Under the pieces are notes generated by a model. The model made no database searches, had not been told where the DNA came from, and saw only the letters and a program-made list of their open reading frames with translations. This document shows, piece by piece, positions 1 to 10,919 of a DNA stretch of 64,000 nucleotides. This DNA comes from Tetrapyrgos nigripes. Its lineage: Eukaryota; Basidiomycota; Agaricomycetes; Agaricales; Campanellaceae. The first letter of the stretch is position 1, and every line of letters begins with the position of its first letter. Both the position numbers and the translations under genes were made by a program. The stretch covers positions 62,001-126,000 of the forward strand of contig JAACJM010000142.1 of NCBI GenBank assembly GCA_013368315.1, written 5' to 3'.

Positions 1-2104
1 TTTTGATAGGAAGGAGGGTTAGTCAGTTTTCTCATGCAAAACAGCTGTTGATAATTATGGCTTTGGCACCACTGTCTATTAGGGCGTTTGCATCGATTTT
101 TCTGCCAGTAATTTTGCCAATTAATTCAGTTTTGAGTATTATTGAGGGTAGCTGTTGGTTACGAGTGATTGCCAACATTCTTATTTCTGAAGGAAAGGTA
201 TGCTCACTAGAGGGGTATAACATGCTATATCAATTGTTCCTAAATTGTCCGGTGTACTGTACAACTCCTACTGACAATGTAGCAGAGGAATGTTTCAAAA
301 ATCCAACTTTGACTTAATGTCCTTCAAATATACAGCTGCCTGTTCCATTTCTTCTCCTTCCAAACCCTTAACCTTATTGACCATATCAGAAATGTCCTTA
401 ATAACGTTGCAAGATGATGATGATGTTTGAGCTACTGTTACAGGTGATGATGACAATGACAATGTTGAAGCTGTAGTGTCAGCTGTTCAAACAGAACGAG
501 GGAATGGGGTATGAGGGATATTTTCAGATGTGGATGATCTTGGGGTATTGTTCAGAAATGTCAGACATTCATTGCTCATGTGTCTGGGCTGTCTACATGT
601 GAAACATGCTCCTAGCTTTTGGAGTCAGTCCCTTTCTTCAGGTGTCAGTTTAGGTAGGGGAGTGAAAGACGAGTTAGCACTTGGTCCCATGTTAATAAGT
701 GCATTCAACTTGCTACTGTTCTTTCTTGAGAAGGACCCGTACTTGTTCTTGGCATAGAAAATAGTCTTGATTGTCCTTTCCTTTCTCTCTCATTTATCCA
801 TTCCAAATGGAGATCCATCGTCCTCTCCCTATACTCATCGAAGTCCTTCCACTTTGGCCAGGTCATTCCTACTGCTTTCCAGAGCTTCTCTGGGAGACCT
901 CCCTTGTAGTAATCCAACAGGGCCGTTTCTCCAAAGTCTGATTCATCCCCATACGTGTTGAAAATACTATTGTAACTACTGATGTCTGTTCCCTTCATCC
1001 TAGCATTTTTGATCTTATTCTTCACAACCTCGTCAGAAGCAAGTGCCTTGAAATCCCTTTTAAACCTATCTCTGATTTCCTTCAATGTTGTCCATCATTT
1101 CTCATCTGGTTTAATCTTTACATCCTCCTCATCTTCTTCTTGTTCTGTAATTCGTTGGGTCGCCCAGTGTCCTCCTCTTTCTCCAGTGAAGAATGAAAGG
1201 AATAGGGACACTCTGGAGTCCTCAGTAGCATATCTAGCCTTGTTTTGACATGGATAGTTGTTAAACAAGGCTAACCATTGCTTCACCTCGTCACGTTCTC
1301 CATTAAAGGCATCTGGTTTCCTTCCTCATTCAGAAGTACTGTTAGAGTCGTTAGGTGCTACATCTGACATGGCTGGGTCATCTGGGTCTGACAGTTCAGA
1401 AGGTTGGCTAGGAGCTGGACGACGAGGGGCTACAGATGGTCCTTCAGTAGATGGAATTATGGGAGAAGAAGGATTGTTTGGTTCTGATGGATCAGGAGAA
1501 GGGTCACGGGGAGGGGTTGATGGATTGTTAGAAGGTGGATTTGGTAATAGATCTGATGCGGAGGATGGATCAAGTGGTATGAGAGAAGATGGTTCTGGAT
1601 TCAATTGAGTGTTTCTTGGGGTAGATGTCCCCTGGTCTTGTTCAGTTTTGGAATCAATAACAGGATGTGCTTTTCAAATCTCTAGTTCCTGATTATCGGT
1701 TATGACTTCGAGTGGCAGGTTAAGAGAAACGTTGGAGGGGAGTTTCTGTTTGTTGTATCTATTGAGACACAGTAGATTGCTACAGAACTTCCACAGATTG
1801 TCTTTGTCATCTGCAATGAAATGTGTGTCTTGTTTAGTTCCGGGCCAATAAGCATGTGGAAGGTTTGCACAAGGAAGAGATGAGTCTGCAGATTGTGTTC
1901 ATCAACTTGTCATATACTATTTCTACAATCTCTTAGGGCCTTCTTCTCTGCCATTTTTGAATCAGAGGGGTGGTTTGAGAGTGACAGTGTAGCAGGGGGT
2001 TCTGAGAGATTAGTTATTGTTTGTGCATGTTTGACATAGGCTTCAGGCCTAGTATAGCCTTGTAGATGTGTAGAGTAGATAATAAGACAATCATTCAGCC
2101 ACAT
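1..2104 (-). pseudogene. Ty3/gypsy gag-protease relic, truncated by window start
   Basis: Reading the minus strand from about 2104 downwards gives broken pieces of one retrotransposon gag and protease. A Ser/Pro/Asp-rich N-terminal part lies at 1604-1326. The gag capsid-like core follows at about 1310-705 in two frames. A CCHC zinc knuckle (CFTC, RH, NEC) lies near 560-610. A retropepsin motif ALIDSGAKAI lies at 32-223. Gag core, zinc knuckle and DSGA protease in this order are typical of Ty3/gypsy elements. Several stops and frame changes separate the pieces, so it is dead. Reverse transcriptase and integrase would lie before position 1 and cannot be judged. No LTR is visible at the upstream side. 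A plus-strand element begins within about 25 bp, so this copy was probably cut by that insertion or by a rearrangement. Confidence 0.75.
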
Positions 2105-2125
2105 CCATTAGGCACCACTTCATTG

Positions 2126-2150
2126 TGGTGACGAGAACGTGATTCGAACC
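2126..2150 (+). other. retrotransposon primer-binding site
   Basis: The sequence starts TGGTGACGAGAACG and continues through GATTCGAACC. Its reverse complement has the shape of a tRNA 3' end: a T-loop GTTCGAATC, a 7-nt acceptor half and a terminal CCA. It lies 60 bp before the gag frame of the plus-strand Ty3/gypsy element, as a primer-binding site should. The tRNA identity was not assigned. A matching 5' LTR was not identified upstream. Confidence 0.65.
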
Positions 2151-2209
2151 ACACACAGCACAACTGCACAGGCGAAAAACTGTATTGATATCAAATAAAC
2201 GACAAAATT

Positions 2210-3682
2210 GTGAATGCTAGACTTCGAGACAACCGAGGTTGTTTCCTGCTGAACACATCTAACCCACCTTTATCAACCACACTCACAACCAAGTCATCAT
2301 TGACAGAATTGTTGTTGACAGACTCATCATCAAATCACCCTGCACTTCCTGCAGAATCATACACGCCACCAACCTCACTGCCAGTCAGTAAAGAACCAAC
2401 TGAAACCTGGGTAAATTATATCCATCGCACCAGACTACAACAGCTAGGCCCTTCAGGACCCCATTCATGTACCCCTTCCTGCCTGCCATCTGAACCAGAA
2501 ACAACACAGAAACTGAGACCTAGCAACCACATCATGACTTCAAACATCCTGAAGTTTGCAGGAGGAAAAGATGAAAAGGCAAATCCCGTGGACTTTCTCA
2601 GAGAAGCTGAAATGTACATGAGAGGAATGCAGATCCCAACAGCTGAAATGGGAGACAGCATTAATCTGATGTTCAAAGCAGGCAGCTGCATTGACCTGTG
2701 GTACGAAAAGATGGACGAAGCAACAAAGAATGAATGGAAGAAGTTCAAGGTAGAGTTCCTGAAAGAATTCCCTGCCCCAGTAGTCGCTGAGCCCACATCC
2801 TCAGACCACTGTCAAGAGTTGTTGGCTATGTGACTCATGTGGAATGAGTTAGGAAAGAAAGATGATAATACCAAGGAGTGGACCTACCAACATTTTGCTA
2901 ATTGCTTGTTGGCCATTGCCAAAGACACAGAAATAGCAGAAACAGCGTCTGACATTGTATCGGTCCATGGAAACCTTCCAAAAATCCTGAAAAGGAATGT
3001 CTCGGCCAATGCAAAAAATTGGTCAGAGTTTATGGAGGCAATCAAGAAGGTGGAGATTCAGATGATCAAGGACGTGAAAGAGGATGAGGAAAGGCTGCAG
3101 AGGATGGAGGAAAGGAATGCCCGATTGCCACCCATGCCAGAAATGCCAAGTAAACCACTCGCATGTGCTTTTGCCAATACCCAAATCAGCAGTACCCCAT
3201 CTTCACCTAGTCACAACGCACCAGGGAACCTTGACGAGGCAAAGAAGAACATTCTGCAAGCCAACATCGATGCTTATGCTCAACACCCAGCCACCAACCA
3301 AGGCTTTGCAGACTGGAAGAACAATGTCATCCAGTTACAACACAAGTATGGCCCCAACACTGCATTTGATGAAACCATGTGCTTCCCTTACCAACCTGGA
3401 ACGTTGAAGCCAGGATCTGGAGAGTGTTTTAAATGTGGCAAGAATTGGCACGGACAGGGAACAGATGGACGCCTAGCCCCCTGCACATCAATGTCTATGA
3501 TCAGGAAGAAAGAAGGCGATTACAGAGCATTTGTGCAGAGGAAATTGGGTCAGCCCAATGTGGGAACAGAGATACAGAGGATGTGTTTGCGGGATCCAAC
3601 CAGGGAAACAGAGAAGGGTCAACGGAGTGAACAGCCACTGTATGACCCAGATCTTGGACACTTTCCTGAGTATCAGCCATGA
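2210..3682 (+). pseudogene. Ty3/gypsy gag, one in-frame stop
   Basis: The frame runs 2210-2833, meets one TGA at 2831-2833, and continues in the same frame to 3682. The middle part (about residues 105-200) is a retrotransposon gag domain (DFLREAEMYMRGMQ). Near the end is an incomplete zinc knuckle (CFKCGKNWHGQG). The overlap with the protease frame from 3531 is a +1 shift, the usual gag-pol arrangement. The stop could derive from a CGA codon by CpG deamination. The element is unrelated in sequence to the minus-strand gag on its left. Confidence 0.7.
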
Positions 3683-4409
3683 TTCAGTACCTGAAAATAA
3701 CATTATCGATGTGCAAACCATGGAGAGCAAACCATTCAACATGTTAGTTGAATTAGTAGACAACAATAATCAAGTGGTGCAAGTACCAGCACTAGTCGAC
3801 AATGGCGCCATGGCAGCATGCATGGACATCACGGTGTACAACAATCTCCAAGGGCAAATCAGCAGATGGGAAGAGTCAACAAAAGTTATGCGGATGGTGG
3901 ATGGGCGCTCGGTACCATCCATGGTGAGTTGGAATGGTGTTGTCTGAGTGAAAGGATTGGAGGTGAAAGGATCATTCGAAGTCTTCAATAGCAGGGGAAG
4001 CTGGGACCTGCTATTTGGAAAGCCATTATTAAAGCAGTTCAAAGCCATACACGAGTATGAATGCGACACCATCAAAGTGAAAGTAGGCAAAGAATCAAGA
4101 ACTATATTCAACTCAGGGCTTGGGGAAAAAGTAACACTAACTGGGAAGACATTCACATTGATGTTAGAGGAGGTAGAGGATGAGAAAATAGAGAAGGAAC
4201 ACAGGCAAGAAACATTGGAAGGGGATCCAAGATGTACACCGATACTAGAGGAAGTACAGTGCTTGCTGGAAGAGGAAAATCTGAGCACAGCAATTAAGCC
4301 AAATGGCGATGCGAGTAATGAGAGTGGGGTATCTGTGAATACAGATACCCCCTGGGATAGGGAAGTCCATCAACTCCCAACCATCCAAAAATTTGTACCC
4401 ATAATTTAA
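3531..4409 (+). pseudogene. Ty3/gypsy protease segment, pol missing downstream
   Basis: The frame overlaps the end of gag and runs 3531-3947. It meets a TGA at 3945-3947 and continues in frame to 4409. The retropepsin-like motif is PALVDNGAMAACMD, with Asn where Ser or Thr is usual, followed by a hydrophobic strand and a segment WDLLFGKPLLKQF that fits an aspartic-protease fold. No reverse transcriptase, RNase H or integrase follows, so the element is truncated at about 4410. From 4410 to 4649 no gene or repeat end is recognised. Confidence 0.65.
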
Positions 4410-4654
4410 CTCAATATATTGACTACTTTGAGTACGTTCTGTGTAATTCTTTAGTACATAGTCCAGTAATAGTATTTTGCCACCACAACAGGTCTGCCAC
4501 TGCACCATGTGGTGACACGTCACTGTTCACACACTGGAAAGCCTTGATCACTGTGGCTGAATGCTTGAACAAAGCAAAATTGATGTATCCCACCTTCAAA
4601 AAATAATATTCCATAGTGAGTAGTTGGATTTAGATGATTACATTATATATATAT

Positions 4655-5100
4655 TGTCAAGAACAGGTTCAGATAGAGACTGGATGCCTCTCAGGCCACC
4701 ACACAGGAACCAAAGACAAAGCAATAAGGCAAATAGATGGTATAGGTGAGTAAGCCAAAGGTAGGCCTATGTCAACATAGTACTGAGACAAGGCTGAGCA
4801 ATATGGATCTAAGGGATACAAGTGGACAGACTAAGGAACCTATCTCCAAAGCCATGTAGTAAATATACGAAAGTGCGAAGCTAGATCAGCAGGTACTAAG
4901 GGAAGCTATCATAGGATGATGATCAGGTGTCTAAGTGATGTCAATATGTGCCATAGAAGCAGATATGATCTGTCAGTCAGATAAATGATGTATCAAAGAA
5001 GATAGAAGTCATAGGTACCAGGAGACGAGATCTAGAACAAAAGAAGTAGAAGGAATGGAAGACAGGGTCTGGAAGCGAAGACAGAAAGGGATTCATGACA
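4655..5100. repeat. solo LTR (446 bp) with TATAT target duplication
   Basis: The segment starts TGTCAAGAACAGG and ends GGATTCATGACA, giving a 5-bp terminal inverted repeat TGTCA/TGACA. TATAT precedes it (4650-4654) and follows it (5101-5105). No polypurine tract precedes it and no primer site follows. A solo LTR left by LTR-LTR recombination is therefore the best reading. The TATAT duplication lies in AT-rich sequence and is weak evidence by itself. The last ~35 bp resemble 25955-25990. Confidence 0.6.
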
Positions 5101-5299
5101 TATATACTTGTGAACTGACAGGTTACCTGCCATGGGTACAAACTTGTACCCATACCCACCAAACCCGTCAAAAACCCATACCCTTCTGACAGGTAAGGGT
5201 TTTCATGGGTAGGGTATGGGTCTGGCCAAAAATATCCAGGGGATACCCCTGCAGTTCACTATCTATAGCTATGGGAGCCTCACAAGCAGCAAGCACCAA

Positions 5300-5435
5300 A
5301 CCTTTTTCACATCACATCTCACCCAATTCCATAGAGACAATAATACAACAAGAGACGATTATGATTATTGCCAAGTCTCTAGATATCTACAAGTACATAT
5401 GCAAGTATATATCTCCAAGATGCGAGCTCAAAACA
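5300..5435 (-). repeat. segment homologous to the HSP70 3' flank
   Basis: About 130 bp here align with 32331-32465, just downstream of the HSP70 stop codon. Shared blocks include AATACAACAAGAGACGATTA and CTCTAGATATCTACAAGTAC. Both copies have the same orientation on the plus strand and both lie 3' of a minus-strand gene (the NACHT-ankyrin gene here, HSP70 there). It may be a copied 3' UTR or terminator piece, or a dispersed repeat. From 5436 to 6056 nothing else is recognised. Confidence 0.7.
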
Positions 5436-6056
5436 AAGACCTGAAATGTAATGGATATTATACTTCCTAGGACATTGTGATGGTATACATACTCATTCCT
5501 AACGCAAGACACCTCAGTACCAATTATGAGGAGATTTTGCTAGTGTCAATCTTGTATCCCAAGAGCAAGCTGAAAACCCTCAACGTTGACAAAAATTGCT
5601 GCATACTCACACGCATTGAGACTGTTTACTGTGATGGTACCCAAAATACTCATGATAAAGTCAATAGTTTGCCTTGCAGAAGAGTGTAAGCAGCTACATC
5701 ACTTTACAAAAACAATCAGCACAGCAATCAAACCATTGATTGACTTTAACAGAGCCTTGAATATTATATTTCATGAGTGGCAGATTGGAAGTAAGTACTT
5801 ACTGAATTCTGAAGAAAGCTTACCTGAGGATTCACGGGTATGAATAAAAAGTACTCATTTCAATAAGAGACTACAGAAATTTCAGGTATTGGTAGCTATA
5901 CCCATTTGTACGGGAGTAATCACCAGTTATAAAATGCATGGAAATTTGTAATCAGTGTTCAGACTCAGAGTAACATGTTGTGTTTTTAAGATTTTTACAA
6001 GAGACAATTCCACCAGACAACCAGACAACATAAAAACTTTTCAAATTCAAAACAAA

Positions 6057-9000
6057 CTACATATTCCAGAAGAGTGGACAGTAGATCTGATGGTCTGCTG
6101 GTCCATTGTCCATAAGGGGAAAAGGAATTATAGGGTCCTCTTGAAAGATAATGAAAAGAGGATCTATCCCAGTTGCTCCTCTCTGTATCAAGAGATCAAA
6201 TATGTCTCTTCTGCCTTTAATTGCAGCAGCCTGAACTGCACTTCCATATTTTCCACCTCGGGAATCAATATCTGCTCCATTATCAAGTAGTACTTCTACT
6301 GATTTGACATAGTCATAATCAGGGTTGAAATCAAGAACTGCAGCAGAAGCTGCTTGGAGAGCAGTGCCATATTTGCCTCCTTCAATATTGACATTTGCTC
6401 CCTTCTCAAGCAGAAGCTTGAATACATCTACTCTTCCTCTTAATGAAGCAGCCTGGAGTGCATTGCCATATTCTCTACCCTGAGCATTGACATCTGCCCC
6501 ATTCTCAAGCAGAAGCTTGACTGTGTCTACATGTCCTAAAAATGAAGCAGCCTGGAGTATTTTGCCATATTTACCACCCTGAGCATTGACATCTGCCCCA
6601 TTCTCAAGCAGAAGTTTGACTATGGCTACATTTCCTCCCAGTGAAGCAGCCTGGAGTGCATTGCCATATCGACCACCCTGAGCATTGACTTCTGCCCCAT
6701 TTTCAATGAGGAGCTTGACTATGTCTACACTTTCTCTACATGAAGCAGCCTGGAGTGCATTGCCATATTGTCCACCCTGAGCATTGACATCTGCCCCATT
6801 CTCAAGCAGAAGCTTGACTATGTCTATGCTTGCTTCCAGGAAAGCAGAAGCAACCTGGAGTGCCCTGCTATATGCTCTATCCTGAGCATTGACATCTGCC
6901 CCATTCTCAAGCAGAAGCTTGACTATGTCTAACCTTTGCTGGAGTAAAGCAGCCTGGAGTGCATTGCCATGTTCTCCACCCTGAGCATTGACATCTGCCC
7001 CATTCTTGAGCAGAAGCTTGACTATCTCAATTTGTCCAAAATAGGTAGCAACTTGGAGAGCATTCCCATATTGACCACCCTGAGCATTGACATCTGCCCC
7101 CTTGTGCATCATTAAAAATACCATATTAGGCAAATTAACCATGCTGGCATAATAAAATGGCAGAGCAGACCCTGCAGCAGGCTGAATAAAATTATAACTG
7201 GTAGAGCTATTCATCCATGCCAAACAAGACATATTTGTATCTGTGAGCAAATGTAAACTTAAAGACTTGATTGGATCTTCCAATGCTTGTAAACTTCTGA
7301 CATATTCTGTCCAGCTTGTTGCAGCATAAGTTGCCAAAGGGAACTGACTTGTATTTATATCTCCATCCTTTCCACAAACCACTAGATAGATCAAACAACA
7401 TTGAGCAATGAATTCATGTGCCAGCTGATCATTTACATGAAAAAGCTTGGCTGAACTTGCTTTAATTTCTTCTGAAACAATATACTCCTTGACTGATGGA
7501 TGTCCCAGTTGTAGGATATCTAACTTTTGACCATACCAGTGAGTCACTTGGACCACAACTAATGTTGAGCTTATAATGTTGCACAATTCATTTCCTTGTA
7601 TGGGCTCAGGATCATCCAAAGTTTGTTGCTCAAAATCAATCCGAAATATTTCTGGGAGCATTTCCATAGTCAACTCTTCATATCCAAATAAAAGCCATTT
7701 CAATATGGCCTGTGCATCCTCTTTATGCTCCTTCTTGATAGCATTCAACGCCTGCTCATAAGTTTCCTCCAAGGTTTTTGGTAGACTTTTCAGGGCTTTC
7801 CTGATGGCTCGCAATGATCCTAGCTGCTGGAAATATTGAATTTGGCAATCTACCCATCGAATCCTTTGTAGCATTAGTGACTGCACAAATTGGGTTAGAA
7901 AAATAATACTTACTGTCCATGGGAACCATGCAACAGAACCTCTGCTACTCCATCTTTGATATTGCTAAACAATGCTCTGGATTGGAGGGATTGTTGAATA
8001 TATGTCTTTATATCTCCCTCTACAACTTCTTCGTTGAGAGATATCTCATAAGTACCAACAATCTTAATATGATTAGCTGGATATCTGCAGGTGACAAAAA
8101 TATGAATGTTTATGCTTAGTCCTAGGAGCTGTTGAATAAAATCTGCCACCAAACACTGATCCTGAATTTTACATTCATCAAAAGCATCCATAAAGATGTA
8201 TATAGATGAGGATTTCTGCTCCAGCATGTCCAACAAGGTAGACTTCATCACATCAGCTGGCATTTGATCCCTTCCTGAGTTGTATCTCTGATACAGATTC
8301 TTCAGATGAGTTTGATTGAATTGAAGGCCCATATCCAGCACAAGAGAAGCAAGCATTCCTCTGTAAGTTGCCTTGGCTTTACTCTGATCTCGAGTATCAA
8401 AATAAAAACAGAGGACATGATGATTCTGAGCTTTAAGACTAGCAATAGCCTTGGTGCTACAAGATTGAAAGTTAATGCTTTTACATACAGTTTTTGTTTG
8501 ACAGTCAAAATACTTACAGCAGAAAAGTCTTTCCAGAACCAGCTAGAACAGGATCTCATTCAGGGGAATTGATCTGCCTTAAATTATGTCAAGCCTACCT
8601 TTGCCTTGAAGCCAGAGCAGGCCTCCTTTTTCTTTCCATTCAATCAATCTGGAGTCCTTGAGGAGCCACTCTCCAGTGCCTACTGTAATCTTGTCATATG
8701 CAGCAATAAAATTAATAGATGGATTAGGAGCATCAATCCATGACTGAATTGCAGGACCTTTAAGATAAGTAAACATATTTCAGACTGTGTTCAATTTTGA
8801 GCTTTGCGCAAAGCTTACTGTCATTTGCATTGCGCACAATCTGACTTATATTGATGTTTCCTCCTATAAATATTGTCAATATGGCCAGGAATAATTTTGT
8901 CCAATCAGAGAGCATGCTTACCTGCCTGCATAGTAGCATTTGAAAAATCTCAAATGACATAAATATGGGTACAACCAATTTCATCAGATCAGAGAGTATG

Positions 9001-9444
9001 CTTACCTGCCTGAGCAGTAGCTCTGTTATCAATGTAGACATTGTGGGAGCCTACAGTCTGACTATTGTCAGTATTGAAAGTCTGGTACTGATTGCCGTGG
9101 ACATTGAGAATATTGAGGCTATTTCCCCGTGTGCTTGTCCCTTGAGTATCGTTGACGGGGCTTGGCTTGGCTTGAACATTTTCAACAAAATATATTTAAA
9201 TGGGTTTTTCAATAACTTGAATGTAAAACCACTGGTAGTATACATACCTGATTCCACTGCTTCAGGGCCTGCGATACTGTTGCTCTGGCTCTGATTATCG
9301 TCAGCAAGATCACCGTCTGAATATGTATGTGTGAGGTTTTGATTGAGAGCATATCCATTAGCTTTTCCTACCTGTATTATCTGCTTTTTTGTGTTTCTTT
9401 CCCTTGGTAAATTTGTACTTGAAACTATTCACAGCTTGCCTCAT
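6057..9444 (-). CDS. NACHT-ankyrin repeat protein, 8 exons
   Basis: Exons are 9444-9372, 9316-9248, 9170-9006, 8863-8819, 8757-8599, 8542-8518, 8456-7914 and 7863-6057. All joints are GT-AG with consistent phase, giving 2886 nt and 961 aa. An N-terminal linker of about 130 residues contains the short LNVHGNQ motif common before fungal NACHT domains. Walker A GKAGSGKT (about residues 169-176) is split by the 56-bp intron 5. Walker B is IYIFMDAFDEC (about 263). The C-terminal third (about 610-935) holds ten or eleven ankyrin repeats with the core GADVNAQGG..GNALQAA. The family is a cytosolic STAND NTPase linked to fungal non-self recognition and heterokaryon incompatibility. That role here is inferred from domain architecture only. 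No N-terminal effector domain is recognised. Nearly identical ankyrin units suggest recent repeat expansion. Confidence 0.9.
8865..9040 (-). repeat. tandem duplication spanning exon 3 end and intron 3
   Basis: The exon 3 end plus donor (GCAG/GTAAGCATACTCTCTGAT) recurs about 95 bp later on the minus strand as GCAG/GTAAGCATGCTCTCTGAT, followed by diverged matching sequence. The second copy would add 4 nt and break phase, so it was placed inside intron 3. It is a potential cryptic donor site. Confidence 0.6.
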
Positions 9445-9460
9445 GTCGAATAATGGTTGA

Positions 9461-9750
9461 TGGAAAAGTGTCTAAAGTCATATGAGTGTTTATGAGAACC
9501 GCAGTGCAGCATCAAAGATAAGCCCTTGCGAGAGACCTGCTGACCTTGATATAATACAGTTTGAGTGCCTAGATAAGATTTTCAAGTACGACGCACAACC
9601 TAGTCTTTAGCGCTCAATAAGGTGGTTGATAGCAAAGCGCATGAAGTTTTGAAAAGTGTCTAAAGTCACATGAGCCTTTATAAGAAGCGCAACAAAGCAT
9701 CAAAGACCATGTTTTGCGAAAGACTAGCTGACCTACATTGATAAGATTAA
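9461..9750. repeat. imperfect direct repeat in the NACHT-ankyrin promoter
   Basis: GAAAAGTGTCTAAAGTCA begins at about 9469 and again at about 9651. The following ~100 bp match with substitutions (ATGAG..TTTAT.AG, AGCATCAAAGA, CGA.AGAC..CTGACCT). The pair starts within 30 bp of the start codon of the NACHT-ankyrin gene and therefore occupies its likely promoter and 5' UTR. Confidence 0.7.
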
Positions 9751-9805
9751 GAGTTATTGTGCTCAGTGACTCAGGCAAGAAATACCCTAGACCCACAAGA
9801 CCCAT

Positions 9806-10919
9806 AGTACCTTTTTCAAACTGGGCTCCGTTCTTGACGGCAGCTCTAGCACATGTACAACCAGAAATTTGACCCCTACCCGTTGTAGGAAGTCCTTCTA
9901 TGGTCTGGAATTTCTACACAATGTCGGTTTTGCTGTGGGGGATACAAATTTCCACGAAATGATGGTCCTGAGGTAGATGTAAGATCCGGAGCTTTTCTTT
10001 CATTTCTCCTCATCGTCATCTTTCAGATTCTACAGTGCCTTTGTAGATAGCTTTGAGACCTTTAGTAACCACTTGAAAACTCCGATGACTAGATACATTC
10101 GTGACCCAAGGAAGGTGCTGACTGGTAGAAATCCTGGAGCGTATGGTCCTGCGGTGGAAAGCAGAATCAATCAGTAAGGCTTGACTTGAGCTCGGCCATT
10201 GAAAGAATAGATCATCACTAGCGCTCGACCGATTATCATTCACGTAGCGGGCCTTTACTTAATCTTAGAGACCCAGCGAAGCGGAAAAGGCTTGCAAAAG
10301 GCTTGTGGAGACATAAGCTGAGTGCGTGCTTACTCTTTGAAGTGTGGGTCAAGTGGGAGTACTTATAATCCCCTACTACGCCACCGGGGGAGAGGGAGAC
10401 TTAAAACTTTTGTACTTGCAGAATGATTTCCTGACAACTCGTATCCAAAACTTGAAATATTCTGTACATTTGTGACGACGAGAAGACCCAAGGGATCAAA
10501 CGTACATACAAGTACAGGTGAAACATAATTTTACCAGGAATGCGGCAAGTACTAATACTTGAGTACATGAACGCCGCAAGAATGGCATAAATAAAACGCT
10601 ATGGGCATAAGAAAGCATGAAAACAGCAAGAGAAAGTAATAGCAAGACAATAGCAAACGAAACATGGTGTGTCACCACAGTAGTCGGAACCTTACTACCG
10701 TCTGCTCTCCAGGAAGAGACGATGATTACTGGGAACACTAACGTTCTCCAGCTCCCCAATCATATCTCATACTACCGGGATCAATCCTGCATGCTTCGCG
10801 TCGATACTGGGAGCAGGAATAGAAGTGACCACCCGGTAACGACAGGCGAAACGAGTAGCAATACCTCGGTAGACGATGGAGTCTGAAATAATAACAATGA
10901 TAGATATAATAGGTATGGG
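9806..10919. other. no gene recognised
   Basis: Only short open frames are present (minus 10243-10016 and 10759-10496). The second is hydrophobic but has no family features, no clear splice partners and no start context. An AT-rich motif ATAATCCCC at about 10367 and a CACCGGGGGAG stretch at about 10381 were seen but not assigned. Confidence 0.4.

Noticed and set aside
2126..2150. tRNA-like sequence with T-loop and CCA
   Set aside because: Only the 3' part of a tRNA is present, in complement, next to a gag gene; it is a primer-binding site and not a tRNA gene.
10496..10759. Small hydrophobic membrane protein
   Set aside because: No start context, family motif, splice partner or conservation evidence; could be chance.
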